The position numbers and the translations under genes are program-made. The notes under the pieces were generated by a model. That model was not told the DNA's origin. It was given only the letters and a program-made list of their open reading frames with translations, and did no database searches. Of a stretch of 64,000 nt of DNA, positions 8,150 to 16,402 are shown one piece after another. Each line of letters opens with the position of its first letter. The stretch's first letter is position 1. This stretch comes from CALCLY01 sp900552775 (GTDB lineage: Bacteria; Bacillota; Clostridia; UMGS1883; UMGS1540), in contig CALCLY010000017.1 in NCBI GenBank assembly GCA_937966555.1, forward strand, positions 178,763 through 242,762, given 5' to 3'.

Positions 8150-9442
8150 TTAATACAGCGTAACACGCGTTACTTTGCCCCATGGTGGGGTAAACCTTAT
8201 ATTATTTATAACCCACAAAACAGGCACTCTCAATGCTTCCGATTCATCAGGGAAAGATCCGTCTCCATCTGTAAATATTACAATGCACGCAGGTAACTCC
8301 ATCGAGCAATTCTCACGAATGTATTCGAATATCACACGAAAATCCGTACCGCCACCGCCGTAAGGAATAATTTTCATTAAATCACTGATACTGTCATATG
8401 GCAACGGAGGTGTAACTTCGGCATCGAAAAAGCCAAGTTTTCCCGTCAGTTTTCCTCCGAATTGTTCAATAGCTCCCTTAATCTCTGAATATACTATCGC
8501 AAGCTCACTATCTCTTACAGAACAAGATGTGTCTGCCATAAAGAGCACTTCTTTACATACATAATCCCTCTCGTTGAAATCAGGCAAAAAGAAACCAGTG
8601 TCTGCAAAGCGTCTGTCTGGTGGTGAAAAAGAATAGTCACAAATACGTTCCTGAATGAAACTATTCAGAATCTTCTTCCAATCAATAGTTGGTTCTTTCA
8701 TTTTTTCAATCATTCTTTTCACAAAATCAGGAACATCTCCTGCTCCTTCATCATCTTTCCCGGCTGATTTCATGGATTTTACTGCAAGGGCAGCTCGCCC
8801 GTGCCATTCTTGTCTGAGTGAATCACCCTCAGTTGAAGATGAGATTTCTACTTGTGTTTGTGTTTTTAATAATCCTTCCATTTCAGGAATATCAAGAATG
8901 AGCTCACCTGAATTGCCTAAGTCTTCTTTTTGACTCCACCAAAGGTCGTTATCCATAAGAAACCTGTTTCTTATTCTCTCATCAAACATATAAAGGTTGT
9001 ATGGCAAAATCTCAAAAATTTCTTCAGCAGACATGTTAGCAGGGTTAACATTCTCACCTGGTACTCTAAGATGTACTTCTCCAAGGTGTGGGTATCGTTC
9101 ATTTGTAAAGCCGTGATTTGTAAGATAGATGTTCGTCAGTATATCACACGCGAAATGGTAATTATCACCCTCGCGATCAAATGGCCGCCATATATCTCCG
9201 CAAATAATGTGCATTATCTGGTGACAAAGAATATAGTCAAGTTCGTATCCATACAGTTTATCCACAAAATCAGGTGCAAAATATATACATCTTCCATTAG
9301 TAGACATTTTCTTCATACCGGGAACGGCAACAAATTTTAAATACATCAAGAGTAATGCGAAAAATGGGTGTGATTCCATAAGGCGTCCTCTTGATTCCTG
9401 TATTTTATATTTTAATCTGTTTTTTCTTTGTTGCGTCATCAT
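8150..9442 (-). CDS. vWA/DUF2201-type metallopeptidase-like protein, partner of the MoxR ATPase
   Basis: Protein of 430 aa. The start at 9442 is chosen because its ATG overlaps the MoxR stop as ATGA. The N-terminal half matches the DUF2201/COG3864 metallopeptidase-like domain (DYILCHQIMHIICGD), but the expected HExxH is HQIMH, so the catalytic Glu is replaced by Gln. The C-terminal ~130 residues are a vWA-like domain: MADTSCSVRDSELA (DxSxS MIDAS: D-T-S-C-S), IIPYGGGGTDFR and VIFTDGDGSFPD. MoxR-vWA pairs are metal-dependent chaperone machines that remodel client proteins. Here the pair sits at the end of the retron operon. Confidence 0.8.
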   Translation of the reverse strand: MMTQQRKNRLKYKIQESRGRLMESHPFFALLLMYLKFVAVPGMKKMSTNGRCIYFAPDFVDKLYGYELDYILCHQIMHIICGDIWRPFDREGDNYHFACDILTNIYLTNHGFTNERYPHLGEVHLRVPGENVNPANMSAEEIFEILPYNLYMFDERIRNRFLMDNDLWWSQKEDLGNSGELILDIPEMEGLLKTQTQVEISSSTEGDSLRQEWHGRAALAVKSMKSAGKDDEGAGDVPDFVKRMIEKMKEPTIDWKKILNSFIQERICDYSFSPPDRRFADTGFFLPDFNERDYVCKEVLFMADTSCSVRDSELAIVYSEIKGAIEQFGGKLTGKLGFFDAEVTPPLPYDSISDLMKIIPYGGGGTDFRVIFEYIRENCSMELPACIVIFTDGDGSFPDESEALRVPVLWVINNIRFTPPWGKVTRVTLY

Positions 9443-10548
9443 AAGCCATAATCTTCCCAATCTCTGCCGGAACGCATAAACCAATCATCGTACTCATGAA
9501 TTCTTGATAACACTCTATGTATCCCTTTTACTTTTAAAAAATCAGCGAAAATTCTGTTTTTGAATTCAGGCGGAAGTTTAGCTACATAACTGACAGCGTT
9601 TCTGATTTCTTCTTCAGAATGGTGTTCAAGGGCATATGTCGCAATATTTGAAGAAAGAGCAAATAAGATTTCGGGCCGTGTCGGTATACCGGCTGTTTTT
9701 CCTTCAAATACAGTCTCAACCTCTGGAATTTTACTGTAAACATCGCTCCAGGATCTTAGTTTATACGCTGCAGCATCACCAATACATCCTGTTATTAAAG
9801 GATATACCTCCGAGATATTTTCAGAAACATGGTTCAAAATATTACTTACCATTTCCCAAGAGCGAGGCGTAGGAAATGCCAGTCCATCTGTCATAGTATC
9901 AAACTGCATGAGCATACTTGGATTATAATCTAAAAAGCCGATCACAATGTGGTTAACGCCTGCGCTAATTGCCCATTCGTGCCAACTCTTACTGTCATGG
10001 GTGATCTCAATATGGCAAAGTCTGTTTGCCAAGGCTTTGGGCATAGCATAAGCAACACTTCGGTCTGTAACTCTGTTACCAGCGGCGATTACAATACAAT
10101 TATCAGGAATTCGATGCTCTCCGACGGTTCTGTCAAGTGTTATTTGATATGCTGCAGCCTGCACAGACTGTGGTGCTGCAGAAATTTCGTTAAGGAAAAG
10201 AATGTTAATTACTTCCTGACTATCATCCATCTGGAATATTTTTGGTTTAAGCCATACCGCCAGTGTTTTATCCTCGTTTGCAGTAGGTATACCTCTTAAG
10301 TCAACCGGATTAAAAAGCAAAAGTCTGACATCTGTGATTTCCACCTTTTTACCGGTTTTATCTGCGATTTCTTTTGCTACTTGTCGAATTCCCTGTGATT
10401 TACCAACCCCAGGAGGACCCCACAACATTACAGATGGAAATTTCTTAAGCGGGGTATTACTTTCCACCAAGGATATGTATGACTTTGAAAGCATTTCAAC
10501 CATATTATCTACAGTGATTGCTAATGCCCCCGATTCTATTACGCTCAT
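9439..10548 (-). CDS. MoxR-type AAA+ ATPase
   Basis: Protein of 369 aa, start after GGAGG. Walker A is WGPPGVGKSQGIRQVA (about residues 44-59), Walker B is INILFLNEISAAP (with Asn in place of the usual second acidic Asp), sensor-1 is IVIAAGNRVTD, and LANRLCHIEI is the arginine-finger region. It is followed by the lid (FPTPRSWEMVSNIL), typical of MoxR/YehL-like ATPases paired with DUF2201 vWA proteins. It overlaps the vWA gene by 4 nt, so a stoichiometric complex is likely. Confidence 0.88.
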   Translation of the reverse strand: MSVIESGALAITVDNMVEMLSKSYISLVESNTPLKKFPSVMLWGPPGVGKSQGIRQVAKEIADKTGKKVEITDVRLLLFNPVDLRGIPTANEDKTLAVWLKPKIFQMDDSQEVINILFLNEISAAPQSVQAAAYQITLDRTVGEHRIPDNCIVIAAGNRVTDRSVAYAMPKALANRLCHIEITHDSKSWHEWAISAGVNHIVIGFLDYNPSMLMQFDTMTDGLAFPTPRSWEMVSNILNHVSENISEVYPLITGCIGDAAAYKLRSWSDVYSKIPEVETVFEGKTAGIPTRPEILFALSSNIATYALEHHSEEEIRNAVSYVAKLPPEFKNRIFADFLKVKGIHRVLSRIHEYDDWFMRSGRDWEDYGL

Positions 10549-10580
10549 CGTTTTTCCTCCGTATTAGTGTTCATATAGAT

Positions 10581-11402
10581 TCATCTGTTTGGATATTTGA
10601 AATCTTCATCCTTTGCAAGATCAGCTTTTATATCTGCATTCATTGCAACAATGCAGCCCACCTTAAGACTCTCCAAGTCAAAAGCCTCTCTACCCATAGA
10701 GACAGGAATTACTCCAAGTGCAGTGTCTATCATAGCAAGCACAAAAGGATACACCGTTTCTCCAAATGCGATTTCCACATCACGATACGATACAACCTTG
10801 CCTACTACAAATGAATAGCTTTCATCGCTCTTCTTTTTATCGTTGAACATTCCGCCGGGCATCATAAATCTTTCAGAGAAACCGCCTACTTTTAGATCAG
10901 TATTTCCAACTGTTATCTCGTGATTAAAACCTGCCCATTTATTGAATGCATCAATATCAGCATAGACACTAAGTTCAAATGGAAATACCGAGATAAAAAC
11001 TTCTCGTTCGGTGTTAAGAATATCCTCCGAAACAACATGCCGATTAACCGTTTCAATTTCAAGATGCTGACCTTCTTCTATGGTTTCTGCCTCATAATAT
11101 TCATTAGCGTCAGAGGAACCATCTCTAAGTGTATTAAACTGCAGTAGTGTCGGAGTATCGTTGTTCCAAACAATATCCAAATCCTTTATTTCCAAAGTTT
11201 TTTCACCATGCAGAATTGTATAAACAAGCTTTCCAATATTTTGGCCAGACAGCCTATCCAAAATATTGCAACGAATGTGAAAATATTTCTGATCTTCGGT
11301 AATAAAGATAGAATCGCACTCATCCATACCTTTTTGCAACATCCATGCAAGCGGCTCAGAATTTTGGCTGTCGTTTGTTATTGAATTCAAATGAAGTGGC
11401 AT
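10581..11402 (-). CDS. Unknown protein sharing a module with the next upstream gene
   Basis: Protein of 273 aa, start after AGGAGG. I recognise no known family. The C-terminal ~170 residues parallel part of the 586-aa neighbour: SVFPFELSVYADIDAF here against VALPLEINYYANEDEY there, a following beta-rich stretch (YSFVVGKVVSYRD against VQFTATVKKLYHG), and KVGCIVAMNADIKADLA against RVGAVINGTCILSGDVA. The alternating strands and the VGxxV-N/G-x-x pattern suggest an OB-like fold. It lies between the MoxR gene (33 nt away) and the 586-aa gene (14 nt away) and so is a component, client or adaptor of the MoxR-vWA machine. Confidence 0.6.
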   Translation of the reverse strand: MPLHLNSITNDSQNSEPLAWMLQKGMDECDSIFITEDQKYFHIRCNILDRLSGQNIGKLVYTILHGEKTLEIKDLDIVWNNDTPTLLQFNTLRDGSSDANEYYEAETIEEGQHLEIETVNRHVVSEDILNTEREVFISVFPFELSVYADIDAFNKWAGFNHEITVGNTDLKVGGFSERFMMPGGMFNDKKKSDESYSFVVGKVVSYRDVEIAFGETVYPFVLAMIDTALGVIPVSMGREAFDLESLKVGCIVAMNADIKADLAKDEDFKYPNR

Positions 11403-11416
11403 AATTGCGCCTCCTA

Positions 11417-13177
11417 TTAGTTATTATTAAAACACCGGTCTGTATACAGCTGTCCCAGTCTTTGAACGACAACTGCTGCTTGTGTGAACAATTTTATAAA
11501 CTGCTCTTCACCGGCGTCTGTCATCTGGATATACCCCTTAAAATCATTGTAGAATTGGGTCCCCAGTTTCATAGCCTTTTCTAAAACAGAATGTTTTTCC
11601 GGAGACAAGGTGGAAGAAATTTCACCGGCAAATGCCTCACCAGGGCTAAAAGACGCTGTTAGACGTGTTTTATAATCAACAGTGTCCTTTTCCTCGTTTA
11701 CCGTCTGCTCGATTGCTTTTGCAAAAAGATATCCAAAGATATTTGCAAAAGCTTTCTCTGCATCAGGCTGTGGCTCTTCCTGAAGGACCTCAAGCATTCT
11801 TTGCGCATTCCGTTCCAAAGAATAGTAATTGTCAATATTTTCGGTAATCATTGTTTCTTCGACCTCGTGGTCAATTATTCCATGGAACTTTGCCCGAAGG
11901 ATAATCAGCTCAAAAACGCTGCCAGGAACTTTAATATCATCCAGCGGTGTTTTAACCTTTTCTGGCTGGTCAATTTTGAAGTGATACCTACTGTCAGTGC
12001 TAATCTTTATTTTAGAAATCAAACCTTCGTTATTTACAGTGATAAAGGCAATAGACTCATAATTGTTTTCTGTCTCACCATTAGCAAGTACGATACATCG
12101 TGTGCCAATGGGGTATTCCATATTGTCGGCATCTACACCTGTAATAGTCGCATAGTATGTGGTATACTCGCTATCACGGTTGTTATGGATGTATGTGAAT
12201 CTATCAATAATTTCTTTAGCACCAACATACTTCTTACCAGATGTATCCGTTTCGTACATAACATCAGTGGCAAAGACGCTGGCAAGACGTTCAGGATCAC
12301 CCTTGCCCATGGTGTATCTCAACAGTTTCAAGTTGTGCTCAAAATCTTTTACAATACCTTCGTCATACTCTTTGATGGCAACGTCGCCAGATAGAATGCA
12401 TGTTCCATTAATAACCGCTCCAACACGGATGTTATCACGGAGTTCTTCCGGAACTTGTTCCAAGGTATGGTCGAACTCCAACTCTCCGTATTGTGTATCC
12501 GCGAAACAGCGAATAAATGTGTTATGCTTTTCATCATTCATTTCAAATGTACCATGATAAAGCTTTTTTACAGTTGCCGTAAACTGTACATAACGGTCAC
12601 TTTCATAATCTTTTCCTTGCTCATATCTGTCCGGAGCGTGATTATAAAGGAAAGATAACGCCGCCATAGAACCGTTTTCCATCAGCCATTTTTTACCATT
12701 ATCATCGGATGGTTGTGCCTCTGCATATTCATCCTCATTAGCATAGTAATTAATTTCCAACGGCAATGCGACAACTTGCATAGTTATCTTGTCATCCTTC
12801 ATCAAACTCGGTAGAATATCCGCAGTGATAACTTCAATGGGCAACAAGCCTCCATGAGTATCTGCTCTGTTAAACATAGCAACATGTTCAAGTTTTGATG
12901 CATCTTTTGGCGTAATGTCGATTCCCGAATGAATTAGTTCCCATACACAACGATTTCCGCAATGAGAATCAAATCCGGCTACATGAAGGTTTCCGTCAGA
13001 ATTCTTTTCAGTCTTCACCCAAAACTCAACATCACCCATAGATTTAAACAGATATGGAGTGCCGTGGTAACCGGTCAGTGCTTTTCCTTCTTTTGTAATA
13101 TATCCCACAAATCCCATTAAAGAATTATCATCTTCGGCAAAGAAATCCAAGCCGAAATTTTCAAGCATATTAGCCAT
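11417..13177 (-). CDS. Unknown 586-aa protein with NTF2-like region
   Basis: Start MANMLENFG follows GGAGGAACACT. Residues ~130-275 hold the module shared with the 273-aa neighbour (see that entry). Residues ~290-405 (DPERLASVFATDVMYETD, KYVGAKEIIDRFTYIHN, SIAFITVNNEGLISKIKI) look like an NTF2/SnoaL-like domain, usually a dimeric pocket fold. The C-terminal ~150 residues are helical with no match. No signal peptide or membrane segment is seen. It is in the middle of the retron-MoxR operon, 11 nt after the AAA gene, and may be a sensor or client. Function unknown. Confidence 0.6.
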   Translation of the reverse strand: MANMLENFGLDFFAEDDNSLMGFVGYITKEGKALTGYHGTPYLFKSMGDVEFWVKTEKNSDGNLHVAGFDSHCGNRCVWELIHSGIDITPKDASKLEHVAMFNRADTHGGLLPIEVITADILPSLMKDDKITMQVVALPLEINYYANEDEYAEAQPSDDNGKKWLMENGSMAALSFLYNHAPDRYEQGKDYESDRYVQFTATVKKLYHGTFEMNDEKHNTFIRCFADTQYGELEFDHTLEQVPEELRDNIRVGAVINGTCILSGDVAIKEYDEGIVKDFEHNLKLLRYTMGKGDPERLASVFATDVMYETDTSGKKYVGAKEIIDRFTYIHNNRDSEYTTYYATITGVDADNMEYPIGTRCIVLANGETENNYESIAFITVNNEGLISKIKISTDSRYHFKIDQPEKVKTPLDDIKVPGSVFELIILRAKFHGIIDHEVEETMITENIDNYYSLERNAQRMLEVLQEEPQPDAEKAFANIFGYLFAKAIEQTVNEEKDTVDYKTRLTASFSPGEAFAGEISSTLSPEKHSVLEKAMKLGTQFYNDFKGYIQMTDAGEEQFIKLFTQAAVVVQRLGQLYTDRCFNNN

Positions 13178-13188
13178 AGTGTTCCTCC

Positions 13189-14324
13189 TTAAACCAAATA
13201 ATGAAGATTCTTCGCAGCCCTCTTGGTAAAGGTCATATAAATGACCTTAGAACCACGGAAACGAGGCTGATTATTGCCGGATACCTCATCATCTCCATCA
13301 TCGTCATCATAGTAATCATCGTCGTCATTGTTTTCTTTAATTTTGATACCGCTTGCAGGAACAAGCACCTTTCCTTTTGCCATATCGTATTTCATAGATG
13401 CCTTATCAAAATAAGCGTCAAGTACAAACTTTCCATCATCATCAAAGAAACGAATAAATGTCATGGAACCATCATAATCGTAAAGATTGGTAGAATAACG
13501 AAGGTTATGTACGCTTGTTCCATTATCGAAGAAAAGATATACCTTGTACTCTTCATCTTCTGTGGTCATGATATTTAGGTCTGCAATTGCATCCGCAAAG
13601 CTGTTTCCGTTGTTGAGTTCAAATACGATAGCACGCAGACAGTCATAATTTAGACTAATTTTACGAGAGAATTCTATTACCTTTTCAATTTCACCATGGT
13701 AGTTTGCATTAAGCTTATCAGTAAGATATTCACGGATATCTTCAGGAGCTGGATAGTCAAAGCGGAAGTGATAATGGAATCTACCGGGACGATTGATAAT
13801 AAAATTGTTCAGACCATAAAGTTCATTGCAGGTAACAATGAATAGTTTTTTGCCACCCGACGTGCCATCAAACAAACTGAGCAGTGCTGCCTGATCGTCA
13901 TTGTCACGATTAGAACGATATGTTTTATCAAACTCATCAAAAAGAATTACGCATTCCTGATCGATAGAATCAATGAATCTCGCGATGCCAGGATAGCAGG
14001 CATCCACAATAATCACCGGATGCCCTTCTTCCAGTGACTTCATGCAAACGAGTTTTCAAACATTGATTTACCGATACCTTTGTCACCACTTAAGATAACA
14101 CCGAGACTACGGCTAAATTCTTTAAACGATTTGAGAACCTTGTTTGCCTTCGCGTTCTGCACACCGTATGACTTTTCCGATACCACTATGTTCTGACGCT
14201 GTATCAAAAAACATCCTTCTTGCTGATTATAGCCAATGTCATATGTTCCTATCGGCAGTTGATCGTGAGATCTGATACTGTCATCAAAAATCTTATATGT
14301 ACTTCCTGTTTGAATTGCTTTCAT
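13189..14324 (-). pseudogene. AAA+ ATPase split by a one-base frameshift
   Basis: The first frame (14324 to 14040) ends at Walker A, SGDKGIGKSMFENSFA then stop. The second frame (from 14043) continues MKSLEEGHPVIIVDACYPG, Walker B ECVILFDEFDKTYRS, sensor-1 KKLFIVTCNELYG and the arginine region IINRPGRFHYHF. Adding one A to the GAAAAC run at about 14055 gives GKSMFEKLVCMKSLEE, a seamless 378-aa AAA ATPase. The C-terminal part has a highly acidic stretch (NNDDDDYYDDDDGDDEV). Either the gene is broken, or the assembly lacks one A; ATGA coupling of two pieces is a weaker alternative because it would cut the ATPase core right after the P-loop. It directly follows the retron reverse transcriptase and could be its effector. 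Confidence 0.75.
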
Positions 14325-14380
14325 AGTTCCTTCACCTACTTTTATTATTCTATCAGTTGAACAACAGAATTCGGTCGCCT

Positions 14381-15304
14381 TTAATACGACGTTTTCTGTT
14401 GTTTTTTCAGCCCAAATTTATACTTTAGCATTTGCATGTTTTGCGGTTCTACAGAGAGAACATAGTTGATTCTTCCAAGTAACTGCAAAATATATTTATC
14501 TACTGATTCATCGTTGTTATTTGAATCAAGATGAGACTTAACTCCAAACTTCGTGCAATAATACATTTCCAGCCTAATCTTCTTTTTGTATTCAAGTGGC
14601 ACACTGAGTCGTTCATTAACAACAATGCCTGTCACGGAATGTTTTTGTCCTTCGCGAACAACAACCGTTTTTTTGTCATTCAAAAACAGCCCAAGTTTTC
14701 TCAACTCCGCCTTCACAAGCTGAACAACAGGGTGCGGGTCAAAGTTTCCTGAAAAAGTCATATCATCACAATAGCGGGTATATGAGATTTGGTTATTTGA
14801 GCACCACAGACCAATTGTATTATCAAAATCTTTCATTACGATGTTTGAGATAGTTGGTGATGTAGGCGCCCCTTGAGGAAGAGCATCCATGTATACACAA
14901 AGAAGTGAGAGCAAAACCCGATTTTGTTCAGAATATCGTTCTTTTGGAAACGCTTTTTCTTTTACAATTGGATAAATCAAATGATCAAAAAAATGCCGAA
15001 TATCAAGTTTTAATAACACCGGCTTCCCCACATGTGGATTTGCATTAACTTTTGTACTGCCACCAAGCCGATAAGCCGTTGCGTATGGTGATATTTCTTC
15101 TGAGGATAAAAGCGTTTCATTAATACTTCTTTGAATAGCTTTCAAAAACTCATCAGGAACATACAACTGCCTGAACTCACCATTTCCTTTTGGTATTTTA
15201 ACAGGTTTGTAGTGTTTATTAATATGATTGCTAACACTATATAACGCCTTACCGGAAAAGCCAAGATCATTAACAAGGGAGGAAAACTCCTTATATACAA
15301 TCAT
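14381..15304 (-). CDS. Retron-type reverse transcriptase
   Basis: Protein of 307 aa, start at MIVYKEF (15304) after GGGAGG. RT motifs in order: VKIPKGNGEFRQLYVP (RT1), TAYRLGGSTKVNANPHVGK (retron-type NAxxH-like region), VLLKLDIRHFFDHL (RT3/A), LPQGAPTSPTISNIVM (RT4/B) and the catalytic YTRYCDDMTFSG (YxDD with YCDD). SVTGIVVNE after the palm is the VTG motif of retrons, which contacts the msr RNA. The ncRNA is directly upstream (15326-15504), as in all retrons. It would make a branched RNA-DNA hybrid. Retrons are anti-phage sentinels whose effectors are adjacent; here the candidates are the downstream AAA ATPase or the MoxR-vWA set. Confidence 0.92.
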   Translation of the reverse strand: MIVYKEFSSLVNDLGFSGKALYSVSNHINKHYKPVKIPKGNGEFRQLYVPDEFLKAIQRSINETLLSSEEISPYATAYRLGGSTKVNANPHVGKPVLLKLDIRHFFDHLIYPIVKEKAFPKERYSEQNRVLLSLLCVYMDALPQGAPTSPTISNIVMKDFDNTIGLWCSNNQISYTRYCDDMTFSGNFDPHPVVQLVKAELRKLGLFLNDKKTVVVREGQKHSVTGIVVNERLSVPLEYKKKIRLEMYYCTKFGVKSHLDSNNNDESVDKYILQLLGRINYVLSVEPQNMQMLKYKFGLKKQQKTSY

Positions 15305-15325
15305 TATGAAATTTTCCTCCCTTCT

Positions 15326-15504
15326 TTGTGGAACAAAACAATGTGAATATCGACTCTGCGCAGCTGTATCTTTAGCCCATGAAGTGGGCATTAATACAGC
15401 GGAGTCAGTTTCGAATGAACGAAGTGAATACCTCTTAATTCTGCGTCCCGGTAACGACTCGCTACCGGTGCCAATGTTGATTGACTTGCTCTAATGTTCC
15501 ACCT
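15326..15504 (-). ncRNA. Retron msr-msd RNA
   Basis: On the minus strand the transcript begins with GGTGGAACA, whose 8-bp GTGGAACA pairs with TGTTCCAC near the end (15495-15502 with 15328-15335), the a1/a2 stem. ATTAGAGC just after a1 resembles the branching-guanosine context. The msr shows a stem CCGGTA/TACCGG (15448-15468). The msd is a long nested hairpin at 15352-15406 with arms GACTC/GAGTC, GCTGTAT/ATACAGC and GCCCA/TGGGC. The order msr, msd, RT matches retron architecture. The RNA lies between a promoter (15557-15592) and the RT start with no open frame of its own. Confidence 0.85.
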
Positions 15505-15556
15505 TAAATGTTTACCAAAGCCCCGACTTCACTTTTCAATTTGGCTTGATATGTTA

Positions 15557-15592
15557 ATTATACTAAAGTAAGTGTCCGTAAATACGGACACT
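15557..15592 (-). promoter_or_regulatory. Retron operon promoter with 22-bp palindromic operator
   Basis: The palindrome AGTGTCCGTA/TACGGACACT (10-bp arms, 2-nt centre, 15571-15592) spans the -35 position, 17 nt before TATAAT (15557-15562, minus strand). On the minus strand it agrees with the element at 8097-8120 in 15 of 20 aligned positions (TGTCCGT-N-TT-N-AC-N3-CACT). Confidence 0.75.
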
Positions 15593-15623
15593 CATGATTG
15601 AATTACATCCCTTAATTGAAAAA

Positions 15624-16388
15624 TTAAATAATTTCCAAGAAAAGATTATTCAAATCACTCCATCTGGTCTTTTCAGAAAAGGGGATACTTTTAGCATATT
15701 CTTCAAACTCCGAAATCTTATCTTCTATGTATCTGTTGATGCATGCCACAGTTTTTCCTTCACCAAGTTCGGATGTACCCATCTTTAATTCAAGGAGTTT
15801 TAAAACCTCGTTTTTAACCTCACCATCAAGATAGCATAGCAAATCCTCAAAAAGCATGGGAGGAGATTTCTGATTTTCTCTTATGTATTCGCATGCAAGT
15901 ATAGGTCTTAAAACATAAAAGTATTTTTTCAGTCTTACCACATCACCTTTGAGATATTCACGATAGTTTGTCTTTGCCATACTAAGATAATGATATATAC
16001 CCGATTTAGCATTGAAGTAATCGTCAATCACATTCGAAATACTTTTCCACTCATCGCTTGTTTTGTATACTATGGGCGAGTTTTTCCATTCAAATACTGT
16101 TGGGTTTGAGCCATGTAGTAATCTTAACATCTTTTGCAAATCCCAACCATTGATATCTAATGTTTCGTCAAGTTGCCATTCTATTACATCTCTTGTTTTA
16201 TCAAGACGTAGGTAATATTCCTTTGGTCTGACATAGATAAATCTAACATCATAATCACTATCAGGCGAAGGGAATCCCCATGCACGACTTCCTGATTCAA
16301 CACAGTGCAGAATCTTTATATTTTCTCTTTTTTCAATTTCAATTAGTTTTTCTTTGATAGTATCAATTACCTGATTCAAATTCCTCAC
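15624..16388 (-). CDS. Stand-alone nucleotidyltransferase (COG3541/YcgL-like)
   Basis: Protein of up to 254 aa; the start may be the GTG at 16388 or a TTG three codons later, which has better spacing from AAGG. The pol-beta nucleotidyltransferase core is clear: VESGSRAWGFPSPDSDYDVR, that is GS-x-AxG-xx-S-D-x-D with both metal Asp residues, then FIYVRPKEYYLRLD. The C-terminal helical domain (KSGIYHYLSMAKTNYREYL, YFYVLRPILACEYI) is characteristic of this family. Members occur with RNA ligases in RNA-repair operons and are thought to modify RNA ends. It lies 14 nt downstream of rtcB and ends that operon. Confidence 0.85.
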   Translation of the reverse strand: MRNLNQVIDTIKEKLIEIEKRENIKILHCVESGSRAWGFPSPDSDYDVRFIYVRPKEYYLRLDKTRDVIEWQLDETLDINGWDLQKMLRLLHGSNPTVFEWKNSPIVYKTSDEWKSISNVIDDYFNAKSGIYHYLSMAKTNYREYLKGDVVRLKKYFYVLRPILACEYIRENQKSPPMLFEDLLCYLDGEVKNEVLKLLELKMGTSELGEGKTVACINRYIEDKISEFEEYAKSIPFSEKTRWSDLNNLFLEII

Positions 16389-16402
16389 CTTCTTCTAAAA
16401 CC

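Noticed and set aside
13189..14324. Programmed -1 frameshifting in the AAA gene
   Set aside because: No X-XXY-YYZ slippery heptamer in the right frame at GAAAAC, and no downstream pseudoknot noticed; a missing A in a homopolymer is simpler.
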